Assembly (NCBI GenBank): GCA_958496175.1
Contig: OY292279.1
Coordinates: forward strand, 5,642,001 to 5,706,000
Length of the DNA: 64,000 bases
Direction of reading: 5' to 3'
DNA from: Sisyra terminalis
Taxonomy: Eukaryota > Arthropoda > Insecta > Neuroptera > Sisyridae
Shown here piece by piece: positions 1-10,500 of this stretch. The position numbers and the translations under genes were made by a program. How positions within the stretch are numbered: position 1 is the stretch's first letter; the number at the start of each line of letters is the position of its first letter. Under the pieces are notes generated by a model that made no database searches, was not told where the DNA came from, and saw only the letters and a program-made list of their open reading frames with translations.

Positions 1-15
1 GAAAATAAAAAATAA

Positions 16-770
16 TAAAGACTAATCCCATTATGTTAATCATACATTTCTAGTCAAACATTATTCAGGCAAAATGCCAAGATCCCAAAGGACAATACAT
101 TTCCAAAAGCAAACGTTTGCAGCACAAATCTTGAATGCTATTCCTGGAGTTTTGTCATCAGTAGGATATCAAAGCTATTTACTTAGAATATTGCTTGCAT
201 CGACCTGCATAATTTTCATAATGTCCCTCAACTAATGTCCAGTATAATTCCTTACCCTGGTCAAGAATAAAAATAAATTTAAAAGAAAAACTAATTTCCT
301 TATCTCAATCAAACATTTCAAGCCAAACATTATTTAGTTAAATTACCCAGATCCCAAAGGACACAACATTCCGAACAGCAAACGTTTGCACTCGCAAATC
401 AGGAATGCGTTCTTTGAGTTTGTCATCAGTGGAACCCAAGAAATTTTCCTAAATCAATGTTTGATCAATGTTTGATGAGTGACTAAATACCAAGCCCGGC
501 GTCCGACTATTAAAGCCAGCGTCCCACTAGAATATTTAGTCACAACTAACTAATAACTAATTTCCCTATATCTATATCTGGTTTTAAACAAAAATGAAGA
601 CTAATTCCCTTATGTCAATTATACATATCTAGCCAAACATTAGTCAGGCAAAATGCCAAGATCCCAAAGGACACAACAATCCGAACAGCAAACGTTTGCA
701 TTGGCAAATCATGAATGCGTTCTTTGAGTTTGTCATCAATGGAAAATCTTAAGCATTTGCGTAGATCAAT
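16..770. repeat. Three diverged tandem copies, period about 270-310 bp
   Basis: Three related blocks begin near 16, 288 and 598. Each carries the same anchors in order: GATCCCAAAGGACA, then AGCAAACGTTTGCA, then (in copies two and three) TTTGAGTTTGTCATCA. The second anchor contains a perfect 12-bp palindrome, GCAAACGTTTGC. No coding potential is conserved between copies, so this is non-coding satellite-like DNA. Confidence 0.75.
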
Positions 771-889
771 GTTTGATTTCGAATTGCATAATCCACACAA
801 GTCCCCATAATCCCTAGGTAAATCTAAACTAAATGGAAATCCGTGGATCCTTGGAATCTGAAAGAAATTCCTGAAAGAAAAGTTCGTTA

Positions 890-1125
890 ATCCTTACGTG
901 GCTAAATACTCAGCCGGCTACTGACAAAAAAAGCGTCCGTGCCGCAAGAGCGTACGACAATTAAAACGTCCAGGCCATTACAGCGTCCGATAATAAAAGC
1001 GCAGAGGCTACAAGAAGCGTCCGACAATTAATGCCAGCAACCGACATAAATATCTAGTCACATCTAACTTATAACTAAATTTCTTATAACTAAGTTTCTT
1101 ATAACTAATTTGACTTATAACTAAT
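890..1125. repeat. GC-richer short repeats built on GCGTCCGACAATTAA
   Basis: The motif GCGTCCG with variants recurs about four times between 930 and 1,030 and also near 500-520. The following block TATTTAGTCAC-AACTAACT near 533 recurs in altered form near 1,047. Short TTCTTATAACTAA units then repeat up to 1,120. This belongs to the same composite array as the copies to its left. Confidence 0.6.
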
Positions 1126-1127
1126 TG

Positions 1128-1500
1128 AAGCAAACATATGAGCAAGCCGGCGCGCAGCGTCCAACTATACCCTTATGTTTTAGAAAAACCTGAAACTCAC
1201 GAAACAAAAAAAAAAAAACACACAAAAAACACACAAAAAAACAAACAAAAATACAAAAATACAAAAAGCAAACAAACTAAAAACATACGAGCAAGCCGGC
1301 GCGCAGCGTCCAACTATACCCTTATGTTTTAGAAAAACCTGAAACTCCCGAAACAAAAAAAAAAAAACACACAAAAAAAACACACAAAAAACACACAAAA
1401 AAACATACAAAAATACAAAAAGCAAACAAACTAAAAACATATGAGCAAGCCGGCGCGCAGCGTCCAACTATACCCTTATGTCTTAAAAAAACTAAAATCT
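1128..1500. repeat. Three copies of a 150-bp repeat with A-rich spacers
   Basis: GAGCAAGCCGGCGCGCAGCG begins at 1,140, 1,289 and 1,443, giving spacings of 149 and 154 bp. Each copy continues with TCCAACTATACCCTTATG and then a long A/CA-rich spacer. The repeated core is GC-rich against an AT-rich background. Open frames across it are by-products of the repeat. Confidence 0.85.
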
Positions 1501-1540
1501 AACAAACAAAAAAAAACACACACAAAAAAAGCAATTTAAA

Positions 1541-1760
1541 CATTTATGGGCCATTTTCACACCTGACCCTACAAATGTGTCAAGAAGTAAAAAAAAAAAA
1601 AAAAAACACACAAAAACAAACTAATATGCCATAGGACTAAGTAAATAATTTCCAAGCGGCAGTAGACGCACTATGCGCTACGTAAAGAAAAAAAAGCGAG
1701 AAAACATTTATGGGCCATTTTCACACCTGACCCTACAAATGTACTAAGTGAATTGCAAAT
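1541..1760. repeat. Direct repeat of a 40-bp block
   Basis: The block beginning CATTTATGGGCCATTTTCAC occurs at 1,541 and again at 1,705. Both copies continue with ACCTGACCCTACAAATGT, so the period is 164 bp. Confidence 0.8.
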
Positions 1761-1857
1761 ATAAAAAAAAATTAATAGAACTCATTCATCGTGAAGATAA
1801 TCCACAAAAGTTATCCAGAAGTTAATCCAAATCGTAATCCAAAAGATAATCCAAAAA

Positions 1858-2170
1858 GTGTGCCGAAGATGTACTCAAACGTACTCCAAAAGATGGGCTG
1901 AAAATGTACTCAAACGTACTCCAAAAAATGTGCGGAAGATGTACTCAAACGTACTCCAAAAAGTGTGCGGAAGATGTACTCAAACGTACTCCAAAAGATA
2001 TTCCAAAAGATATGCACTTTACACTGCACTTTCAATAGAGTGGTTATACAACCAACTCATAACACACACACACACACACACACTAAATGATGAAGATGTA
2101 CTCAAACGTACTCCAAAAAGTATGCGGAAGATGTACTCAAACGTACTCCAAAAGGTATCCAGAAGAAGAA
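1858..2170. repeat. Minisatellite with GTACTCAAACGTACTCCAAA unit, plus (CA)n
   Basis: The unit GTACTCAAACGTACTCCAAA recurs about six times with spacings of 30-40 bp, interrupted at 2,061-2,083 by a CA dinucleotide run. A 109-codon frame is open across the array but its peptide simply repeats, so it is not called as a gene. Confidence 0.8.
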
Positions 2171-2302
2171 ATCCGCAGAATGTTTAAAAATATTCGCTTT
2201 TGCGGTAGGTCTATTTAAGACAAAACCTGCAATTTAAAACTATTGTTAATTTTTTGTGTTCATTTTAAACTAGCCCAAACTAGCCCGAATAAATTTATAG
2301 AA

Positions 2303-2575
2303 GTAGATTATAAGGGAAGAAATTAATTTATTTTTTGTTGAAATATTTTCTTTAAGCAACTCGTCAATATCATTAAGAAAAAAAGCAAATAACAATGAAT
2401 TTATCTGTAAATCTATAAATCTAAATATCAATCAATAATCCAATATCAATCTATAAATTTAAAGTGGTAGATTATAAGGGAAGAAATTAAATTGTTTTTT
2501 GTTTAAATATTTTCTTTAGACAATTCGCCAATAGCATTAAGAAAAAAAAATCAAATAACAATGAATTTGTTATAT
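2303..2575. repeat. Tandem duplication, period 164 bp
   Basis: GTAGATTATAAGGGAAGAAA starts at 2,303 and at 2,467. Both copies continue through TTTCTTTA, CAAT or CAAC-TCG and ATTAAGAAAAAAA to AACAATGAATTT. The copies differ at scattered positions, so the duplication is not recent. Confidence 0.8.
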
Positions 2576-3808
2576 GAAAACATAAACGTGTTGTTTTGAC
2601 AGCTCTTTGACAGCTGTTTCAATAACAATGAAGAGTGGCCACTATTGGCCGAAAAAATAACTAACTTTTTCAAATTTGGAAAGCGCGAGAATAAACGAAC
2701 GTTTCGATTTTCGTGAATCTTCGTGATAGTTCGTGAAAGTTGGCACCAACTTTGCCCGAGACGCTAATTGTAATTTTCACCCAAATTTATGATTACAAAT
2801 TATTTTCTCCATTTTTTTTAACAGGTTTCAAAGTTTTTACAAGTAAAAAAAATTTTTTTTGGAAACAGTGATGCTCCAATAAAGTTAACCACCCCCCAAC
2901 CCGCAAGCTTCCGCCTCCGATTCTAACTAGAATTAAGTCCAGAAAAGCCCATTCTATTCCCAAAAGATTGAAATGCTTTAAGAATATCCCATTTAATTAT
3001 TATTTCCGAAAAATTTACTATTCTGATAGTTTTTGAAACGATAATTGAAATGGGGCGAAGATGGTTTTTCGGCGGGTGCTAAGGACGCTAACGACGCTAA
3101 CTTTTCAGAACGAGATATTCGAATAGTTTACTCACCGAAATCGAAAATTTTTATCTCAATCGATAACTGATCGATTAAACTTTCACTTTACACTAATTTT
3201 TTGCAATGAAGCAAAAGAAAAACTTTAGTTTTTCCACATTTTCTCGGGAGCGATTTGATGATTGGACGCGAACGCGGTAAAACTAAAGTGCGCTTTGTTA
3301 ATGACCATTGTTCTACCGAATGGACCAATCAGATTGCAGCGTGTCAGCGTCTTGAAACTTGCGATTTTGCCGCAATTTTCAAAATATATCGATAATATTT
3401 TTTTACTTGAAATTCCATTGATTATTTTTTTTAAAAATCTTTTTGGATTAGTAACTGATTTTGATCATTTAAAAAAAAAGTTATACATTGAAATTTTATT
3501 TGATCTGTTAAAAAGTTGATGAAAATTGATGTTTTTGAAATGATCTGATGATTCTTTTAAAATAAATATATTTTTCACATAATTACAACGTGTTAAGTAA
3601 AGTGATTAAAAACAATAAAGTTAACTAAAGTAGAGTATGAAATTTAATGGAATTCTGAGAATTTTACATTGCTTATATTTAGAAATAAGTTCAACTTTCT
3701 TACGAAACACTATAGGTAGTTGCAAGAAATTATGTATCACTAAGTTTTGAATTTTACGAATCATTCAAATTCAACAAAATTACTCTTAGAACATAATATA
3801 TTTTTAAT
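2576..3808. other. No gene seen; less AT-rich block 2,590-3,380
   Basis: This stretch holds no supported gene. TGACAGCT occurs twice near 2,600. The interval 2,680-2,760 repeats TTCGTGAA-like words. A CCAAT-like motif in ATGGACCAATCAG lies near 3,325. These would fit a promoter or 5' region, but nothing downstream confirms that. A short frame at 3,262-3,519 begins at TTG and runs into low-complexity sequence. Confidence 0.3.
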
Positions 3809-3876
3809 ATAATAATTAAATTTTGGACAATAAGGACGAAGCTTCTTGTGGAATATTATTTATTTTATCGCCAACG

Positions 3877-3904
3877 TTTCGTCAGTCATTCCTGACTTCT
3901 TCAG
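3877..3904 (-). ncRNA. Hammerhead-like core (left arm)
   Basis: Read on the minus strand the order is CTGAAGA, A, a 5-bp stem GTCAG/CTGAC closing a 6-nt loop, then GAAA. This matches the conserved hammerhead core CUGANGA - stem II - GAAA. Stems I and III were not convincingly identified, so self-cleavage is not established. Confidence 0.4.
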
Positions 3905-4021
3905 GGCTCAAAATTCAAAATTACACAACAAATGTTATAAAAATAAGCTGTTAAATGACTCAACTGGTTGAACTGGTGCTTATTTTTATGAAATTTGTGG
4001 AGTAATTTTTAATTTTGAGCC

Positions 4022-4049
4022 CTGAAGAAGTCAGGAATGGCTGACGAAA
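4022..4049 (+). ncRNA. Hammerhead-like core (right arm)
   Basis: CTGAAGA at 4,022-4,028 is followed by stem GTCAG (4,030-4,034), loop GAATGG, stem CTGAC (4,041-4,045) and GAAA (4,046-4,049). It mirrors the core in the opposite arm. Hammerhead motifs are known from Penelope-like elements. Completeness of stems I and III is unverified. Confidence 0.4.
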
Positions 4050-4417
4050 CTTTGGCGATAAAATAAATAATATTCCACAAGAAGCTTCGTCCTTTTTGCC
4101 CACAATTTAATTATTATATTTAAAAAGACAAGGACTTAAAAAACATGTATATTTTTAATATTGTTTTTGAAGAAAATTTTTAAATTTAAAATCTTCTGAG
4201 TCGCCTATTCATTTTTCCATTTGTTTTTTCTTAAATATAATCTTTCCCTCCTTCCTATAACGTACATAATTTCTCATTATCGCCTTCTAATAATTACAAT
4301 TCGGCTGGATGCCATGGATTAAAACATAATCCAATTAGATACCTATAAAATATTATTAAAGAAACCAGTCAGAACTAGTAAGATTTATTTATAAGTGTAA
4401 TTAAAAAAAATCACAAT

Positions 4418-4620
4418 TCATTTGAGTTCTTCGAATACAAATTTGATGGTTTCTTTGTCACCTTTTACAACTTTCTTTAAATCATAGTCTAAAATAAAAA
4501 TAAAAACATTTTTGCAGACAAAGACTTATAAACATTCTTTCCATTGGTCGTAGCCGATATAATTCACTGGATAATTAATGTTATGAGACCTCAAACATTC
4601 CATACTGTTACGTATTAATC
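4418..4620 (-). CDS. Last two exons of an unidentified gene (partial or decayed)
   Basis: Two short coding segments on the minus strand join cleanly. The upstream exon (4,534-4,620) follows the acceptor TTTCTTTTAG and reads LIRNSMECLRS then HNINYPVNYIGYDQWKE. A 45-nt intron (4,489-4,533) ends in ATTTTTATTTTAG. The last exon (4,418-4,488) reads YDLKKVVKGDKETIKFVFEE then LK and stops with TGA. The phases agree: one base at the end of the first exon plus two at the start of the second make a Tyr codon. The donor (GTTTAT) is weak, and 45 nt is short for an intron even in insects. The family was not recognised. Exon-like pieces lie upstream on the same strand, but one has no open frame, so the gene may be decaying. 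A foldback element splits the locus at 5,224-6,297. Confidence 0.35.
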
Positions 4621-4806
4621 CTAAAAGAAATATTCTTCCTTATTCTTAGTTTTTTTCTGGTTAAAAAAAAACAAAGTAGTACTAGCTGATTGTTGGTTTA
4701 TATGGGCAAGTTTCGAATCTGAAAAATATGCCAATAACAAATTTTACATCCATTAGGTACTAAATAGTGGTTATCAGTTTGAAGGTTCAATCATCATTGC
4801 AATTAC

Positions 4807-5172
4807 CTACTTCAGGTGAAAACTTCAAGCATCAGACTTTTCTTCAAGTTGATATGAAAGACTGCAAAAATAAAGAAATAATTATCTAAACATTTAATTA
4901 AACTCTCAAAAAACATTAACTTACCATTTAAATCTTTTGTACACTTAAAGTTTCTCGAGACAATTATGTTTTTACGGTTTGAATAAGTTGTTTTTGAGTT
5001 AACAATTAAAAACACATAAATCATTGAAACTTATCAAAAAACTGGAAAAATTGAAAGCATATTAGAAAAGTTTACATGAAAAAGAAGTCCTTAGAAACTA
5101 TAATAACTACCTAACATTTCTCTTAGGTCTTTCAGTGTTTGAAAATTGGAGTCGTTTTCAAATTGTTCCAAA
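4807..5172 (-). pseudogene. Further exon-like pieces of the same minus-strand locus
   Basis: Reading the minus strand, 5,111-5,172 encodes LEQFENDSNFQTLKDLREML and ends in a donor-like TTAG/GTAGTT. Next, 4,925-5,027 is open and ends in ATG/GTAAGT. Then 4,811-4,861 starts after the acceptor ATTTTTGCAG and ends at GAA/GTAGGT, but every frame of this last piece meets a stop. The order and strand agree with the two exons at 4,418-4,620. The stop implies a pseudogene or an error in my exon choice. Confidence 0.25.
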
Positions 5173-5217
5173 GCTTATAATTTAAAAGTTTGCTCACATT
5201 GTCACTTCTTTTATGTA

Positions 5218-6303
5218 TCTCCTATTAGGGTGTCCGTTATTTCTCAAATTGATTTTTTTAGAGCGATCGCCTCCTGAATTTTTAGTTTAAGATGTTAAAA
5301 AAAAATTATCCAATACAATTAAGCTTTTAATTTCTTGATTAAACCGTGCCGGAATCATGTTACATTTACCATTTAAATTACATGGGATTATTTGACTTTT
5401 TACTTTTAAATTTTTTTTCTCAGAAACAAATGTATGAAAACATTTAAGTTTAAATTATTCTAACGTAAAATTTAACGCTCTTCAAAAAAGGTCTCTTATG
5501 AATTTTCGATTAAATCACTCTATTAAAAGTTATTCAACATTTAACTTGTGCCTAATATATCTTGCAATTTTTCAACTTTTTGCTCATTTTTACTTTTTTT
5601 AACTATAAAATCATTGAAAGAGAAGATACAAATTATTATCATTAAAGCGCCAGTGATTATTTGTGTTAATTTTAAGGCTTGAATTAAAAATTAAAAAAAA
5701 AAACATTTTTTGACAATTAAAACAGGTGACATAAGATCCGAATTTGCTATAGTCATGAAATTCAATTTATCCAGGATAAATTTTCGAACTTTAATCAATA
5801 TTTTGTACCTACGAAGTGAATATCATACCAATTAATGAGACTATCGACAAAAGTTCAATTAAAATTCAAATTTTTACCATTTCACCTGACGCCATCTAGG
5901 AGAAATTTCTTAGAACTTGTAGTCAACAAATTAAATGTTGAATAAATTACAAAATACAAACTAAACAAATTAATTCAAGTTAAATGTTGAATAACTTTTA
6001 ATGGAGTGATTTAATCGAAAATTTATAAGAGACCATTTTTGTAGAGCGTTAAATTATACGTCAGAATAATTTAATCTTAAATCTTTTCATACATTTGTTT
6101 CTGAGAAAAATAATTACAAGTAAAAAGTCAAATAATCCCATGTAATTTAAATGGTAAATGCAACATGATTCCGGCACGGTTTAATCAAGAAATTAAGAGC
6201 TTAATTGTATTGGATAATTTTTTTTTATATCTTAAACCAAAAATTCAGGGGGCGATCGCTGTAAAAAAATCAATTTGGGAAATAACGGACACCCTAATCT
6301 CCT
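5218..6303. mobile_element. 1.07-kb foldback element with TTAGGGTG ends and 6-bp TSD
   Basis: The element runs from TTAGGGTGTCCG (5,225) to CGGACACCCTAA (ends 6,297). Its arms of about 325 bp are inverted repeats, and the loop covers about 5,549-5,971. TCTCCT occurs at 5,218-5,223 and again at 6,298-6,303, with one extra A at the left junction, as expected of a target-site duplication. No transposase frame is present, so it is non-autonomous. Shared with other hairpin elements in the window is a TTTTTGTAGAGC-TTAAATT phrase in the arms. Confidence 0.8.
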
Positions 6304-6497
6304 TTTAACTGATGTTTGCTAATAATTTGATGGTTTAATATTCGAAGAAACTATATGAATCTGCGGATGAAATTTGGTGGTTTTTGGTAAAATACTGGAT
6401 GGGCAATTGGATGTTTAAGAAATGATCGAAAAATGAATAGCATCTCGTCCTTCCTTTATTGATGGTCCTACGTACTTTTGGAATTTTCAGGTGAAAA

Positions 6498-6720
6498 ATT
6501 GATGCACTTTGTTATTGCAACTCACTTTGCAACGCGATTTGTAAGAACTATTCTAATTGTAGTCTAAAACTGAAAAAAACCGACAACACATTAAGGTAAA
6601 TTCAATAAAATCTCAACAAACTATAGATAAGTACAACATACCATTCATTTCTTTCAAAGTTTAATTATCTCATGGTAATTGCGTTTTGGTGACTTAGAAG
6701 TTCTTTGAAGACAGAAATTG
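6498..6720 (-). pseudogene. Exon-like pieces resembling those at 4.8-5.2 kb
   Basis: On the minus strand a segment after GTTTTTTTCAG begins TTTTAGACTACAATTAGAAT and ends before the strong donor GTGAGT near 6,525. It aligns by eye with the exon at 4,811-4,861 (LSYQLEE versus FRLQLE followed by a stop). The piece just upstream ends ATGAATG/GTATGT, like the other exon ends. This suggests a duplicated and degraded exon pair. The assignment is tentative. Confidence 0.2.
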
Positions 6721-8870
6721 TTAAATACATTGCTAATCTTCAAATTTGTTTAGTTCGGTTTTTATAAATGCCAGTTACTACAATCGTACAATAACTTTTT
6801 AATGCTCCATTATCATTTAAAAGAAATAGATTTCAATGATTTATGTAACTCACTTTTAAAAGATAACTAAAGTATATAAATTCGTCTGACTACCGACCCA
6901 TCGTTTGTAATATTGACAAAGTTACTAACATTGAATAGGAGGGAAAGGTTTGTTTTGATATTTCTTTTTTCCTCATACTTCCAGGTAGTAAGATTGAGTT
7001 TTTTTTTTATAGTATTTTACTAGCTACTCGAACCCCTGTTGTTTTTTTAGCGATAACCATCTGTTTAAGTAGTGCCAGTGTTGCAGTTCTTACATTCATA
7101 AATATATCTACAATAGGAACGTGGTTTAAACTTCAACTTACTTTTTTCTATTAATTAGCTATAATTATCTCAATAAAGTTTATAAAATTTGATCATAAAA
7201 ATCTTATAATTAGATTATTTTAGTTAGTTAGATCTTATAGTTTGATCGATAATTTCTCTAAAGGTTCTTACTAATTCTTCCACCCTCGAATATTCTATTA
7301 TTGTTTTAACTAAGTAATTTGGCCATTAAAAGTGTATAGCATGTTTGAATTTTTTTCTATATACCTACCAATTTTTACCAAATTTCAACTCCGATTTATA
7401 ACTTTTTTTTTCTTTTGAAAAATATTTTTAAAAATTCCAAACAAAGAAGTTTCCTTCAAAGATTAAATTCAAACTACTCAATATTTATGTTTCTCAATAA
7501 TATAATTATTTAAAAAAATGTTTAAGAATTTGACTTCATATTCTTTAGCTCCATTTAAACTTTTAGGCGTTGAGTAAAACTTCAAGTTTTACATGAATTA
7601 ATGAAGAAAGGAGAAGTGATACTTTAAGGTACTTTAAAGTACCTTTAAAGTATTAGCGAATTGAAAATGTAGAAAACCTAATTAGATATCATCCATTTAT
7701 ATTTTTAGCATGTACTTAAATTTAAGCTCAGATGCTATTAAAAAAAACGCCATCTATGCGAAGTATGCGAAAATAATTATATGTTATAAAGCTTTATATG
7801 TTATAATACTTTAGCTCAATAGTATAAAGTTGTTCATGAGGCTAAAGTATACCTTAATTTTATATTTTTATTATTATTATAATATTTATTATGTTCTTTA
7901 TAAATGAATTATTTCCTGAACTAATAAATTTAAGGAATAAATATGTCTTAATATTCGTAACTTTTCAGTCGTACAGAGTTATTGCACATATAAGTGCAAA
8001 TGTTCATATTGATTTTGTACATTTATTTGGAATTCTTCCGAAGCACTAGTTCATTATTGAACTGATGATGGATTTCGAGAGCCAAAATCCAAAAGGTCGA
8101 CCTGGTGCTCATCATTGACGGAAATTATTTTAACATTTTACTCATTTTTCCTGAAATTAATTTTCTCAAAACAGTGTGCAATAAGGGTAAAGCAATAGGG
8201 GTAAACCAGTCATGGAGGTTCTGTTAAACAACGGAATTTTGAAATAATTCCATTTAAAATGTCTTTAATAACTTTAAACGACTTCTAATGGGTTTTTTTA
8301 AATATTTTAAATGCCTTTTTTAACAGGAGGATTATAAGAGTTACGACCGTTACGACCCTCCTCCTGTGAACCGGTTTTTAAAGAATTTTATTTGTATAAT
8401 ATCATATTAAAGTTATTTTTCAAAATAATATAATGATATTGATTAAAACAATAAAGTTTTATTTCTTTTTAATTCGTCATTAATGTTTTTATGGACTGTT
8501 CGAATTGGAAAAAGAGATCTTTTTTTGGACCCAATCTTATGGAAAATATAATGGAGAAAAATACAAAGAAAAAGTATTTTATTATAGTTGATGTATGTTT
8601 TATTAAATAAAAGACGATTTAAATATAGTCCAATGTAATTTTATTGAAAAAAAAACCGAAAATAATTAAGATGTTGTTGAATAGCGAATAAATTTATCAT
8701 ATATTGTATTTTATTTATTGGTTAAAGCCTTGTTAATGGTGTAGACGTTGTACATGTATTTTTTAAGTTTCTTTTTAGAATTTTTAATAAAATATAAAAA
8801 TTAAACAGGCCAATGATGAAAAGACATATACGACTTATTTAGAATATTTATCAAAAAATGTTATCGTGAT
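6721..8870. other. AT-rich sequence, no gene seen
   Basis: No supported frame, RNA gene or complete mobile element was found. A small inverted repeat with TTACGACC doublets lies at 8,325-8,372 (ACAGGAGG ... CCTCCTGT). TAGCTACTCGAACCCCTG near 7,020 resembles GCTACTCGAACCCATG at 11,407, hinting at a repeat fragment. Confidence 0.3.
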
Positions 8871-8877
8871 AACATTT

Positions 8878-9640
8878 ATGGCACATATATTTATAGAAAA
8901 ATGAATTTCCTATAAAAACCGTCTCTTTTAAATTTTCTGCCAGACACGCTGTTTCCGAATAATCAAGATTTCAACATTGATATAATTTTTAGATTTATCT
9001 TCTTTATTTTGGAATTTTGTAACTAACGAACAAATAAATATATAGAAATGAACAATATAAATTCTTGAAGGGAATTTAATACTCTATAAAATAGTATCAT
9101 AACGTTTTTACATAAAATCACTTTTTCAAAAGTTATTCACAAATAAAGTTGAAGAAAAAATTAAATTATCGTTTTTTCGTTGTTGAACCAATTTTTAAAG
9201 AGTGATTTATGTAAAAACATTAAGAACCCTTTTTTGTAGAGCATTAAATTCTCTTGAAGAATCTATATTGTTTATTTCTTTATATTTATTTGTTCGTTAG
9301 TTACAAAATTCCAAAATAAAAAAGATAAATCTAAAAATTATATCAATGTTTAAAGCTTGATTATTCGGAAACGGTGAGTCTGGCAAAAATTTTTAAAGAG
9401 CCGTTTTTTGTAGGAAATTTAATTTTCTATAAATATATATGCAGATGATTTTTTTTTCTTGATAGTTTGACAGCATTGACGCAAAAATGAAAGCACGAAT
9501 ATAAAATCAAAATTAAAGATAATAGACCTCTTAATATTAATATTGAGGACTCAAACCTTCCTGATATTTTTTTTTTGTCACCTTGAACAATATTTCCGAT
9601 ATACATTTCAAAAAAAAATGACGATTTTTTTAGTCCAGTC
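8878..9640. mobile_element. Hairpin repeat, family F, copy 1
   Basis: The arms (about 8,878-9,150 and 9,185-9,440) are inverted repeats. The right side extends to about 9,640 with TTAATATTAATATTGAGG and a T-rich block followed by GTCACCTTGAACAATATTT. The same order of blocks occurs at 45.5-45.9, 46.1-47.3 and 58.7-59.8 kb. No coding sequence is present. Confidence 0.65.
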
Positions 9641-9649
9641 TATAGTATT

Positions 9650-10500
9650 TCATTCAATTTTCCATGCATTATTTTTAATATTGTATTGAATTTTTCCAAA
9701 AAAAAAATCCTTAATTTAAATAAATTATTTTGAACAATTGTGAGTTAAAGTATAGAATAGACAAGTACTAGAAATGGGTTGGAAGGAATTCATGGGAGAA
9801 ATTTTGTTCAAGTTGGTATTTTTTTGCATCTTATTTACTCGTCTGCAAAATAACGATATTTTCTCTACGTTTTGGAATCTCTCATTTATGAAATTGAAAA
9901 AAATAAGCATTTATTCGAAATATTAAAAGGAATGAATAAAATTTATGATTTTATTACTATAAATAAAATAAAAGGCCAAAGTTAACTGTTAAACAATACT
10001 GGTATACTGAAAACTGAAATAATTACCTCATGTTTTTCTTATTATTGCTAATAATTTTATCATATCTGCAGAAATTTCGAAAGCAATTCTCTGTAGATAA
10101 AACATATTTTCCGTCAATGTTCCAAAGTAATATTATCAACTGAAGAATTGTCCCAAAGATGAGGTAGTAGAGGTGGTGGTTAGTGAATTTAAAATCACTT
10201 ATAATTTGAAACGATGAAGATGGTTTTAGTATAATAGATTATATAAAAAAATAGCTCTTGTGTTCTAGAAGGAACATATATATTATTTAAAACCTAATTT
10301 TTGTTGTAATAAAATGTTCATGATTTTGTACAAATAGTTTCCTACACAATAGTTTTTTCAAACATTCTCGAAAAATTTCCATTCGCAAATTTGTTAAAAA
10401 TACAATTTTTCAATTTCCAATAATCTATCTTTTGTTGTTACTTATTAAATTTGCCCAATTTATTCGCGAATTAAATTAAAAACAGAATAGAAAAAGAGCG
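9650..10500. other. AT-rich sequence, no gene seen
   Basis: Nothing beyond AT-rich sequence and short chance frames was found here. Confidence 0.3.

Larger units (their letters stand above)
3809..4119. mobile_element. Inverted pair of Penelope-like terminal repeats
   Basis: Two arms of about 100 bp (3,809-3,910 and 4,008-4,119) are near-perfect reverse complements around a loop of about 100 bp. Each arm carries GACGAAAC followed by GGCGATAAAATAAATAATA. It also carries a CTGAAGA, stem, GAAA arrangement typical of the pseudo-LTRs of Penelope-like elements. No reverse transcriptase lies between the arms, so this is a solo or foldback remnant. Confidence 0.55.

Noticed and set aside
1180..1467. 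95-codon minus-strand frame of Phe, Val, Leu and Cys
   Set aside because: It is the translation of A/CA-rich spacers of the 150-bp repeat.
1858..2187. 109-codon frame rich in CRRCTQTYSKR repeats
   Set aside because: It follows a minisatellite whose unit length happens to keep the frame open. The start is GTG, and the peptide only mirrors the repeat.
3262..3519. 85-codon plus-strand frame
   Set aside because: The second half is AT-rich low-complexity sequence, there is no ATG start and no motif.
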